Source of the DNA: Symbiodinium natans
Lineage: Eukaryota; Sar; Dinophyceae; Suessiales; Symbiodiniaceae
Assembly (NCBI GenBank): GCA_905221605.1
Contig: CAJNDS010000002.1
Location: forward strand, 684,501-748,500
DNA length: 64,000 bases
Reading direction: 5' to 3'
The position numbers were made by a program, and so were the translations under genes. Positions 1 to 12,326 of the stretch are shown here, piece by piece. The notes beneath the pieces are model-generated. The model was not told the origin of the DNA and did not search any database. It worked only from the letters and a program-made list of their open reading frames with translations. Each line of letters opens with the position of its first letter. Position 1 is the stretch's first letter.

Positions 1-770
1 TTTAGGGTTAAGCGTTTAAGGTTCGGGAACGGCCGCGAGTATTGTCAGGTATGGCAGCGTAGGGTGTGGCATGTTGAGACACCTGTTGAGGTTCCTCGTC
101 CGAAACCAACGCCCAAAACCCTAAATATCCCGCGACCCTAAGCCCTCAATACCCTAGACCCTAAACATCCTCAACCCCAAGCCCTTCACCAAAGAAGCTC
201 GTCTGTCACAGGGCGTCAACTTCGCTTTTCTGGGTCCAGCACCGAATATGAACCCCTGGGAGGATCCAAAAAACAGATCCCCTTGAGGGTGCCTAAAAAT
301 GACCCCATAGTTTTAGGGTTTATAGTAGGGTTCCTAAACGTGACCCCATAGTAGTATGGGGTACTACTTCGGTGTTCTAGTTTTTGGATCGTCCCAGGGG
401 TCTGGGAATCTGAACCTGCACAACACTCGGATTGGAGGTTCTGTGCCTTTCTTATGGGTACTTTGAGGTCCCTAAACCCTAAACCCTAAACCCGAAACCC
501 TAAACCCTAAACCCTAAACCCTAAACCCGAAACCCTAACCCTAAGACCCCAACGTCCCTAAGCCCTGTCCAGCTACATGGGCACTTAGAGCGAAGATGAT
601 GCGTCCATGCGGCCTGGAACTCCTCCTCCCCGAGGCGTCGCCCCTTTAGCACCGACTGGCCTGAGATGGAGTTGGGGTTTGGGGGGTTGTTGGAACTTTA
701 GGGTGCTTAGGGTTTAGGGTTTAGGGGTTTAGGTTTCAGGGAGTACGAGTTTAATCAAGCACTGCGGCTG
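1..770. other. Non-coding: sparse telomere-like repeats
   Basis: Scattered CCCTAAA and TTTAGGG units with one array at about 470-545. A repeated phrase around 280-400 (gacccCATAGT and its complement) suggests a small decayed palindromic element. No exon recognised. Confidence 0.5.
470..545. repeat. CCCTAAA array, 10-11 units
   Basis: Telomere-like heptamers with two CCCGAAA variants. Confidence 0.9.
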
Positions 771-837
771 CTTGGATGCAAATCCTGAGCTTGGTGCGGC
801 CGCTACACCACCACCCAAGCCAAGGAAGGCCAAGAAC

Positions 838-958
838 CTAGCAGGTGCTCAGCATGTGCTTGGCACCCTTGGCGCGTCTGTGCTTGCCGCAGCTCCGCCA
901 ACCGCCGCAGCACCCGCCGTAGCTGCTCCAGCTCGCTCCACCGGCTGCGGCTACGCCG
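838..958 (-). CDS. Candidate exon, strand uncertain
   Basis: Minus: RRSRSRWSELEQLRRVLRRL then AELRQAQTRQ, a coiled-coil-like reading between TTGGGCAG and GCTAG|GTTCTT. Plus: a frame from 772 with Ala/Pro/Lys-rich sequence is equally open. Coding is likely, strand is not settled. Confidence 0.35.
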
Positions 959-3900
959 CTGCCCAAGGCAGTTGACAGAATCTTTTCCCATAGGGCGCCT
1001 ATATACCCATAGTGGAAGCTACCCTGACACCCAAGAGACCCAAAAAACCTAAACCAATATGCCCCCGTGTTTCGTGCAACACCTCTGTGCGAACGAGGAC
1101 ACAGTGGAAGCATCTTGCGACAGCAAACCCCAAACCATGCCCTGAACCGTAAACCCTAGACCCTAATCCCTAATCCCAAAACCCTAAACCCTAAGGCTAA
1201 ACCCTTAACCGTATGCCTTTGCGTAGTTTAGGAGTTCGCGGGTCTAGGAGGCCCCATTAGGGGTTGCCTTGGGGTTTTGAAATCCACAAAAGCGTAAACG
1301 TTCAAGCCTATGTGGTATACTTGTACTAGAACCCTGAGGCGAAGGCTGAGCCAGTCTGCGGTAACGAGCTTGACCTGCGCAACCCGAAGTTTAGGGTTTG
1401 GGGCTATGGGGTCCGGGGAGTGGAGTTTAGGGCTTTGGCTTATACGGTTTAGCGCAGGGGTCGGGGGCTTGGTGTGTGTTTCATAGCCTTAGGCTCAGAA
1501 TAGCCCAAAAGCCTGATATAATAAGGTCTTTGGGCACAAACAACCATAAAATAAGAGTCCTTGGAGCCGTAGGGGTAAGGCTTACATGCTTCTCCTTAAA
1601 GGGTTCTTTGGGGGTTGGGGCAAACCTTGCCCCTAAGGCTCTAAGGACTCATTTGAAGGCATTTTTGGGCAAAGGCCTTCTGAAATAAGGTCTTTGGGGC
1701 TAGTTTTGAGCTTCAGGGGTACTGCATATCCAAAATGCCATGTAACAAACCGAAAATCCGGCAGACCTTTGGGACGGTGGCTGTGGCCCAACCCGAAACC
1801 TCAGATGAGCCCTTCAAGACCTGCACTCTGAACCCTCGGAAATCCCTAAAACAACCTCGAGCCCTAAATTTACGAAAGCCCCAAAAAGCGTAACCGATCC
1901 TATATAATTCCACAACCCTCTATCACGAAGCTGCCCTGAACCCTAAACCCTAAACCCTAAACCCCAAACCCTAAACCCTAAACCCTAAACACGCAGGCTC
2001 CCCGACGCCTCCACCGGAATCGCTGCGCTGGGCGGCGCTCCGGCCACGACGTGGCTAACGCCGGTGGTCAGCTCCTGTTTCATTTGGGTTTAGGGTTTAG
2101 GGTTTAGGGTTTAGGGTTTAGGGTTTAGGGTTTAGGGTTTAGGGTTTAGGTTTAGGGTTTAGGGTTTAGGGTTTTCAGGCTTCTCCCAAAGGCTCCAATG
2201 TAGTTCCTTTGTGGATTAGGTAGAGGGAATTCTGGTATACTACCCCAAAAAGGTACTACATAGGAGCCTTTGGGAGAGCTTGTTTAGGGTTTAGGGTTTA
2301 GGGTTTAGGGTTTAGGGTTTAGGGTTTAGGGTTTAGGGTTTAGGGTTTATGCAAGAGCTTCCAGGTGCCTGTGAGCCCCTACAAGGGTGGGGAAAGGCTG
2401 TCGAAGTGTTTCGGGACTTGTAGAGCTTGCATGTAGGAGCCTCCTAAAAGTGGGGGGGGGGGGGGGGGGGGGGGGGTACCTTTCTTTTGTGTTTCCATGG
2501 CCGAGCTAATTTTGGCGTGTAGAAGGCGTGCCCCGATCTTTGGGAAGTGCCCATGTAGGGCTTCGCACTCCGGAGTTTCTGGGGAGGGGCTGGAGGGGTA
2601 GTAGATGCATATAATCACACAAGTATAGGAAATCGAAATATATCGTAGTAGGACGGTATAAAATTCATAAATAAATACATATATATATATATATGCATGT
2701 AGACATATACATATATATATATATATATACATACACATATTTATAGTATATATATACATATTTTTTGTATGATTTCAATTTTACAGTGTTTCAACCATAT
2801 AATATGACAATATTAAGGTCGATAGGGTTCGTACGCTTGAACCGTCTTGTGAGTTCGGCTCGATGCTTTAGGGTTTAGGGCTTATGGTTTAGGGTTTGGG
2901 GTTTAGGGTTTAGGGTTTAGGGTTGTGATGTGGAGACGCCAGATCTGCTCTCAGAACCTAAACAACCTTCAACCCTCAACCCTAAACCCGGCTCCCCCCC
3001 AGAATTTGGGAACAGGGCAGCCCTTAACCCTAGACCCTGAACCCTCATTTCTTTCATGGGGCCTTATCCACGGGTAACGGACCGGTCTCGAAAAAAAGGT
3101 GAAGAAAGGGTAGGTCTGAGGGATCCTAGCCTACATTCCTTAGAAAGCCCTGAGTTTAGGGTTTAGGATTTAAGGTTTAGGGGGTTTAGGGGGTTTAGGG
3201 TTTAGGGCTAGGGTTTAGGGTTTAGGGTTTAGGGCTAGGGTTAGGGTTTCGGGTTTAGGGTTTCGGGTCTCGAGAGAATGGAGGGACTGGGGGTTAGACG
3301 CGGGGTCGTCCTCGGCGATGGCCCCACCATGATCTCGCACAATGCCTCGCGGTTGGGATGTTCCCCCCTCTACTAAGAATTACTAGCAGCCCGATTATCA
3401 TAGGGGGTTACTCTACCCAAAGGCTCTAATGTAGTTCCTTTTTGGGTTAGGTATAGGGGATTCTAGTATACTACCCCCAAAGAGCTACTACATAGGAGCC
3501 TTTGGGTAATCCCTATTAAGGACTGTTTGGTATAAGGGGGGAACATCCCAGCCTGGCGTGTCAGAAACAAGAAATAACCTCAGCAGGTAGAAGTACTTCA
3601 GGGACATGCTTTCAATCCCTGTACCAGCTTTTAAAAATAAATACACAAATAAAATGTACAAATGTAGATATAGTACGGGCGCGCGCCTCGAAGCACGTTC
3701 TGCCGTACTCGCGTCATCTCCCGCCCAGGGAGCAGATACACCATGCAGCCATCGAACATGGCTCGGGGGCGGGAGCTCAACCGGTCGAATACAGAGGGAA
3801 GTTTTTGACTAGAACGGTTTTTTTGCGGCTGGCATGCGTGAAAAGGGGTTCTGGCGTGTCTTTTCAACAAGTGAGGGCAACGTCGGTCGGCGTAGATTCC

Positions 3901-6900
3901 AGGAAAAAACAGGACGTGAGGGTCTCCGGGTTAAGATTTAGCTAGCATGGTGCTTTTTGGGCAGTCTCCATTCATCAGGGCGATATTCCACTGATGCTCA
4001 CGTTAGGAAGAACTCTCAGGGCAATTTAAACCCTAGGGCCGAAACCGTAACCCCTCATAGGCTACGGAATTCATGGGCCCTGGAGTTCAGGGCTTTAGGG
4101 TTTAGGGTTTAGGGTTTGAGGTTTAGGGTTTAGGGTTTAGGGTTTAGAATCTAGGGTCTAGGGTCTAAGGCTTAGGGTTTAGGGTTTAGGGTTTAGGGTT
4201 TAGGGTTTAGGGTTTAGGGCTAGGGTTTCGGGCATAGAGGCTTGTGAAGGTTCTGCAGGCTGCGAAGACCTTCGGGCACAAGCCGAAATGGTCAGAATCG
4301 GAATGCGGCTGAGGGGCTTTGTGACTCATTGGGTTCTAGGGTGGGTCATAGGGGTTCGTCCTTACAGTCGTTTCTTGGTGCTTAGGACTAATAGGGTGCG
4401 TGGGGCTGCAGGAAGCACATCTCTCCGTCTGCCACACGCTAGTTATAGGGTTCTTAAAGGAGGGGGTTCAAGGCGGGGGTAGGACCTAGGGACTTAGGGA
4501 GTACTAGGCCTACCCCCCTTGAACCCCCCTCCCTTAAGAACCCTTTAAGCTTGCCCCTGGAGCCCGGCAGGAGCCATGCTGAATGGTTTCGAGCCAGGTT
4601 TAGGGTTTAGGGTTTAGGGTTTAGGGTTTAGGGTTTAGGGTTTTAGGGTTTAGGGTTTAGGGTTTAGGGTTTAGGGTTTAGGGTTTAGGGTTTAGGGTTT
4701 AGGGTTTAGGGTTTAGGACGCACAAATCTCTGGAGCCCACTCAGCCAGAAAATGGAACAAGAAGCTCCATAATATCAGTCTAAACCCTAAACACGAAACG
4801 GTAAAACCCTAAGCCATCTAAGAAACCTGATACCTCATAGCATCCTCAAGCCTCAACTTAAACCCTAAAACCCAAAAACCTTAGCTTGGCCCGACCCAGG
4901 GTACTGAAAAAACCCTGAATGCCAATGCGCACTGGAGATACATGTTTGGTCATTTCACAAAATTATGGTTCCCTTTTTGGGCTACCCCTCACCTAAACAT
5001 TCCCAAATATTAGAGCCGCCTTTGAATAGTAACCCCATAAGACCGTCATTTTGATAACTGACCAAGATATGGCCAAAGACGAACCCAGTCTTCAGGGGGC
5101 GAGGGCATGCGGGACCCTAAACCCCAAACCGCTAAACCTTAAATCCCCTAACCCTAGCAACTAGAAACACCTAAAACCCCTAAACCCCTCAACCCCTGAA
5201 CCCCTCAACCCCTGAACCCCTGAACCCCTGAACCCCTGAACCCCTAATCCCCTAACCCCTAAACCCCTAAACCCCTAAACCCCTAAACCCCTAAACCCCT
5301 AAACCCCTAAACCCCTAAACCCCTAAACCCCTAAACCCCTAAACCCCTAAACCCTAAACCCCTGAACCCCTAAACCCCTAAACCCCTAAACCCCTAAACC
5401 CCTCAACCCCTAAACCCTCAACCCCTAAACCCTAAACCCCTCAACCCCTAAACCCTAAACCCCTGAACCCCTAAACCCCTTACCCCTAACCCTAAACCCT
5501 AAACCCCGAAACACTCATCCCCTAAACGATAAAAGGCGTCTCCTCCTTCGCAGGCTGGTTGGCGGTTTCCTGGGCGCCGCTGCCTGCGACAGGCTCGGCA
5601 GCTGGCGCAGGGGCGGAGGCCTGCCGGAGTGGTTTGGGGATCAGAATTTAGGGTTCCCTAAACCCTAAACCCTAAACCCTAAACCCTAAACCCTAAACCC
5701 TAAACCCTAAACCCTAAACCCTAAACCCTAAACCCTAAACCTATAGGGTTTAGGGCTTAGGGCTTAGGGTTGAGAGGGGTTTACCCTAAACCCTCAACCC
5801 TAAACCCAATGATTCTGGTTTAGGGCTTCAGGGTTCGCTTTCTTTGGTGGCAGGGCTTGGGGCTTGGCGCCTTCGGGCCTTTGGTTCCTTAAGGGCCTTG
5901 GGCTGACAGAATTTGGGTGTAGGGCTCAAAGGGCTTAGGGCAAGAACTAAGAAGGGTGTGGAGGCTTCCGAAATTAGGGATACCTTATTGCGGTCCGTCT
6001 TGTAAGGGAATCCACTTCTTGGGGTCATAGGGAAGCATAAGATTCGAGACACAAGAGCAACCTAGGAATAAGAAGGGCGCCCAATTTGGTCTAAAGGGGC
6101 TTAGAAGGGAACAAAAACCCTAAAACAAGGGAACATGAGGGCCTAACAAGGTACCCTCATACACCAGATCTTCCTGATAAGGAGCCTCAATTTTGGCCGG
6201 CCTAGAAAGAACTCCTGCTATCTGACTATGTGCTACTGCAACGGTACTATACTGCTGCACAAGCATTGGTTTCATGTACTCAAACTCTGGGATGCCCTTT
6301 CTCTCACACATCGTGGCACACCCAGGGGCAGATACAAACCGAGCATTCCAGGTTTAGGATGCTTTTCTTCCGGTGAAGACGTCACGGATGACGCTGCTGT
6401 CCGATGCATCCTTCAGAGATTTAGGGGTTTAGGGTTTAGGGTACACCAAGGGGCTTGCGGTCGCTTGGGATGAACTGCTGTGCCTTGCAGCAGTCGCATG
6501 ACATTCCGCGGCGTAGGAACTCGTCCCACATCGTGGCGCCGTGGGTGCCAGGGGTTTATGAGCACTCCTGTCACTTGGGATGTTGACCCTTATACTAACA
6601 GTCCTTAGTGGGGATTAAAGTGCCCCCTCTTAGAATCCCTACTAAGGACATGTTAGCACAAGGGGGAACATCCCAAGCAACATCTTCCAAGTCATCTGGG
6701 GACCAAGTTTCCCGGCCTGGGCAGTGGCCTCATGCGCAGGGGTGGGAGCGCCAGCTCACCTGAATGCCAGGAAGCCAAGCATGTCCTGGCCATGAAAACA
6801 GGCTCTGGCCACATTTGATGTATGTAAAATATAAACAAACAAACAAACAAATAGAAATGAAAACAAAAATAAATAAATAGAAACAAAAACAAATATAAAT

Positions 6901-9900
6901 CCAGCTATATATATATGTATATACTGTCATGTTTTATTTAAAAAAGCTAAACTGAATTACTTTCAAAGGCTACGTTAAGCTGCAGCAACACTAGCCACGT
7001 CATATAGGGGTCGGAAGAATTACTCATGGTTTTCCAATATGGTCCCTTTATGAATGTACTATAACAACCCCCAAAACCCTATTCCTAAATTGAACAGTGG
7101 TTCAAATCAGTCTTGTTCTTCAGGTATCACCCTGTCAACCCTGAACCTCGAATCGGCAGACCTTGCAAGGATGTTCAGCCCGCGGCGCATAAGAAGACGC
7201 CCTAAACCCTAGACCCTAAACCCTAAACCCTAAACCCTAAACCCTAAAGCCCAAACCCTAAACCCTGAACGGAACCCTTCGCCTGCTCCGCCACCGCGCT
7301 GCGTGGCGCTGGGGCGGCTGCAGGCTGGGCCTCGGAGGGGCCGCGCGGCCGCACCTGCGCAGAGTCAGTGAGGGTGTTTAAGGGTTAGGGTTTAGGGTTT
7401 AGGGTTTCGGGTTTAGGGGTTTAGGGGTTTAGGGTTCACGGTTTAGGGTTTAGTGTTCGGGCCTTGGGGTTGAGGGTTTAGGCTTTGGGGTTGAATGTTG
7501 GGGTTTTGCCTTTCGGGGCTTAAGGGTTGAGGGCTTTAGGGTTTTATTGCGGTTTAGGCTCTTCAGGGCTTTAGGCTCTGGAGGATTGGGGCTTTAAGGT
7601 CTACAGGTTTTAAGAGTTGTAGGTGCTTCGGGCTTTCTTGTTTTCGGCAGTTGAACGCAACCTAAGCCTACACCCTAAAGCCGAAACCCTAAACCCTGAA
7701 CCCTAAACTTTAAACCCTAAACCCTAACCCTAAACCCTAAGCCCTAAGCCCTAAGCCCTGAGCCCTGAGCCCTAAACCGTAAGCCTAAACCCTAAACCCT
7801 AAACCCTAAACCCTAAACCCTAAACCCTAAACCCTAAACCCTAAACCCTAAACCCTAAACCCTAAACCCTAAACCGTAAACCCTAAACCCTAAACCCCAA
7901 ACCCAACCTTAAACCCCAAACCCTAAACCCTAAACCCAACCCTATAACCAGGATGGGCCGTGGCAGCCTGGACCCTGGAGGACCTCCGGCGCCGGGGCGA
8001 CTCTCCCCCTGCCTGATCGGTTTAGGGTTTAGGGTTTAGGGTTTGGGGTTTTGGGGTTTGGGGTTTAGGGCTAGGGTTTAGGGTTCGAGAGCACAGGGAT
8101 TTTGCTGGGGCGTCCAAACCTTGCCCTGACGGCTCCAAAGATTCTCAGATATTAGGGTTTTGGGGCCCAAAGGCCTTATTATGTCAGGTTTCTGGACTAT
8201 TTTGAGCCTAAGGGTTGAAGAGCATGGAGATGTCGCCGCAACCAAGCGTTGCCTCGTGTGTTAAGGGTTTCGGGTGTAAGGGCAGATCACGCCCAGCAGG
8301 GACGGAGGGGACTGACCCCTTACAGATCGAACGCTGCTTCGGCAGCAGAAGTCTACAGTTCGTTTGAATGGACCCTGACTACGGTCCCTTACCCTTACCT
8401 TCCCTAAACCCTAAACCCGAAACCCTAAACCCTAAACCCTAAACCCTAAACCATGGTCATAGAGCATGCCATGAAGGGCATGAAGGTTGGGGGCCCTCTA
8501 CTTTAAATGACTTCATGAGGCTTAATTATCCCTAAATCGCCTCAATTATGCAAAAAACCTGGGGGGGTAATCTAGGGGGGGCAGTTGGGGGCCCTGCGAC
8601 TTCAAATCTTGGGCCTTAAAAGTGGTTTCTATACGATAACTCAAAGGCCAACGTAATACTACGTATAAGTACACAGATAGATAGAGACCCAGATCTTCCA
8701 AAACCCCTTAATTAAGGACTATACCCTATTTCATAATAAGGATCCTTCGTATAAATTAGGGTATATTCCTTAATTATGGGGCTTTTGGAAGATCTGGGGA
8801 GGGAGAGAGGTAGGTAAAGGGACCCTTGGGACCCTTGGGGAATTTATGCCCAATGTTGGGCCCGGAAGTGTGGGACGTAGAGGGCAGTGCGGGAAACTCA
8901 CTGAGTCAACCCTAAACCCTAAACCCTAAACCCTAAACCCTAAACCCCAAACCCTTCGGCCGTGAATGAGGAGATTTGTTGGGCGCTTGAAAGTGCCTGG
9001 AGCCCATGCTCTGGTATTTTTTACCTTTAGGTTTAGGGTTTAGGGTTTAGGGTTTAGGGTTTAGGGTTTAGGGTTTAGGGTTTAGGGTTTAGGGTCCAGG
9101 GTTCAGGGTGTAGGGTATGCAGACGACCGACCGCACGCGTGACAGAAATACGAGTCTGAACTGCTTGTTCTTTTCTCTTCCTTTTTTAATGTTCCTCCTT
9201 CTTTCTCTCACAAGTTGATTGGACACTGCAGAGGCCATGTGTGCTGGTCTGTGTTCATGTAAGATCTGACAGAATATCAGCAAATGCTAAGCATGCGCTG
9301 GGGGTCTTTGCTGGCCGAAACCCCAGGACGACGACGACGACGAGCTCTACGTCTTGCCCCAACCCCCTCAATAGCCAACTCAATAGCCAAGCACCTCGTG
9401 CCAACTCTCGACCCACAGCCTTCAACCGTCTAAAACGGCCCCAAGACTAAACCCTAAACCATAAACCCTAAACCCTAACCCTAAACCCTAAACCCTAAAC
9501 CCTAAACCCTAAACCCTAAACCCTAAACCCTAAACCCTAAACCCTAAACCTTAAACACCTAACCCTAAACCCTGCACCAACAAAGCAGACCAGCCAGTTG
9601 ATTCCACACCTCGGGGCGCTTCTCTGGTGCGGCAGGAGCGGGCGCTGGTGCCTCCATCCGGTACTTCTTCTTAGGCTTGTGTTAGGGTTTAGGGTTCAGG
9701 GTTTAGGGTTTAGGGTTTAGGGTTGAGGATTTGGGGTCACACACACCTGAAATTAAACCGAATTCATTCGTAAGTAGGGTTAGCAAGGTGGGTTATGGGG
9801 ATTCTAAGACAGGGCTTCTAGGGAATACCAAGTAGACTTACCAAGTCAATAATTTCCAAGTATGGAAACCCTAAACCCCAAACCCCAAACCCTAAACCCT

Positions 9901-12280
9901 AACCCCAAACCCTAAACCCTAAACCCTGAACCCTAAACCCTAAACCCTAAACCCTCAACCCTAAACCCCAAACCCTAAACCCTAAACCCCAAACTCCCAA
10001 ACCCTAAACCCTAAACCCTAAACCGCAGCTTGCCTTCGCCGTTGAAGCCTTGGGGGATGCCTTTGGGGATGCCGCGGCCGGGGGGGCCGTGGCGGCGGGC
10101 GATGGCGGACCCTCGGTCTCCGCAGCCTCCTGCTCAGGGTTTAGGGTTTAGGGTTTAGGGCTTGGGGTTTAGGGTTTAGGGTTTAGGGTTTAGGGTTTAG
10201 GGTTTCGGGTTTCAAGAACTCTTGTTTAAGGGTTTTTGGGCTATTTTGAGCCGAAGGGTTAGGGTTTCTAAGACGCAAGGAGTCACCTCTAGAAATAAAA
10301 AAAAGGGTACCCTCTTTTTGGTTTAAAAAGGGGCTTATCAGGAAACCCAAACCCTAAAACAAAAAATAAATAAATGCCTACCCTTCTTACCCTAGGGCTT
10401 GGGAATTTAGGGTCTTCTATAGGGCTTGAAGGGCCTAGGGTATAGAGTATATATGTGCTTGGGGCGTACCTGGAATTTCAACAAGGTCATCCTTCCCTCC
10501 CATGGAGAGAGAACCCTGAGATGGATGGCGATGCAGAATGGGTTTAGAGGTGAAGGTGTTCGGGCCTTGCGGGTCCTAGGTTGGGATGTTCCCCCTTATA
10601 CGAACAGTCCTTAATAGGGATCATAGTATGGTTTGGTATCAACCTTTGAAGGACTGTTAGTATAAGGGGGCGGGCTTAGGTTGCATGTAGGCAGCAGCAT
10701 TGAGATCTTAACGCCGTGCGGGGAAGGCATGCAGGAACTTCACTAGTCATAGCCATATCTCGCTGGGCGACAGCAACCGTGTCCTCGAGTGTGGCGGCCG
10801 ATTTTGCCGACGAACTTTCAGATTCGACCGGCTCTTGTTGCACAGATCTACCGTAAGGTTTATGTCAAGTTTATGTGATCTGGGCTCGCGAACACCGGCC
10901 CAGCATTGACCAGCATTAACCAAGGCTGCACCGTAACGTCCTGTGAAACAAGTCCTAAACCCTAAACCCTAAACCCCAAACCCCCTAAACCCCTGAATAG
11001 ATGCACCTGAATCCTAAGGGCTTGCCTTGTAAGCCTTGCAAGCCTACTTGGTAGCCCAGTAACCATATTACAATGAGGGCACTGTGTTTTGGGTTGAAAG
11101 GGACCCCAGAACCCAAAAGGGTAAAGGGTGCCACTGGGCGACCAAGAACCCTAAACCCCAACCCCTAACCCCTAACCCCTAACCCCTAAACCCTAAACCC
11201 TAAACCCGCAAAAGAGGGAGTCCTCAAACCCAGAGGTCCTGCGCTGCCAGAAATGAGCGCCGGAGAGCTTTCATGTCGATGGAGAACTTCTCCTTGAACT
11301 CCTTTGCCTGAGGTACGGCTTGGGACTCATCTAATTATAGGGTCCTCAAATTAGCGTTTAGGGTTTAGGGTTTAGTATTTAGGGTTTAGGTTAGTGCTTA
11401 GGCTTCATAGCGGGCAGGTTCCGAGGGAACCGTGGGGAAGCTTGGGGAGCCTTTATATAGGGAGTCGTGGGGAGTGCTAGGGATTCTTGGGTTACAAAGC
11501 CCGTTTGAACACCCCTCCCTTCAGTAGCCTTTATTTATTCCATTGGCATCAAGGGTTTAGAGAGTTTAGGGTTTAGGGTTTAGGGTTTAGGGTTTAGGGG
11601 GTTTAGAGAGTTTAGGGTGCTGAGACATAGGCTACGGAGTACAAGTTTCGGAATCGAAACATCTCAGCAGGAAGTGGTCGCCAACAGAATGGCCTATGTG
11701 AGGTTGACTAGGCAACAAGACAAAGCAGCTCCGCCATTGAGGGAGTTGAGGGCGGATTCGCGATGGAGGCTTTGTGTCCCAAACAGAAAACGTATGCAAA
11801 AGGAATCGGATTGGGGTTTAAGATTAAAGCTTGCATAGTATAAACTCTATAAGAGATTTTGCACAATACACAAAATTCGAGGTTTAGGGCCCCTGCAACC
11901 ACGTAGAACAGCCCCCGACATGTTCTGAAACCCGCCGGAAGCCTCACAAGCCCAAACCCCCAGCGCACCCATATCCCAGCTGCCTTCTCGACGCTCTTGA
12001 AGAAGAGGACTTTATGGGCATCCAAAGCTTCCACTGCCTGAAGCATTGGTGCTAACCAAGTATAGCTGCCTATCACCCACTCATAAGCCACATATAAGTG
12101 CCCCAACATGGCTATAAGTACAGTTGCAAGTACAGCTACAATTTGTTAATAAGTACCATGAACCTCCAAAGCAGTACCTAGTTTGACTTCGGGCGACGAA
12201 AACCCATGAACCCAGCGACTCAACCTCCCAACTTTGCGACCTAAACCCTAAACCCTGAACCCTAAACCCTCAACTTAACC

Positions 12281-12326
<46 letters not shown>

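Noticed and set aside
3570-3640. SINE or tRNA-like phrase (GGTAGAAGTACTTC ... TTTCAATCCC)
   Set aside because: Too short and lacking a recognisable A-box. No second copy noticed.
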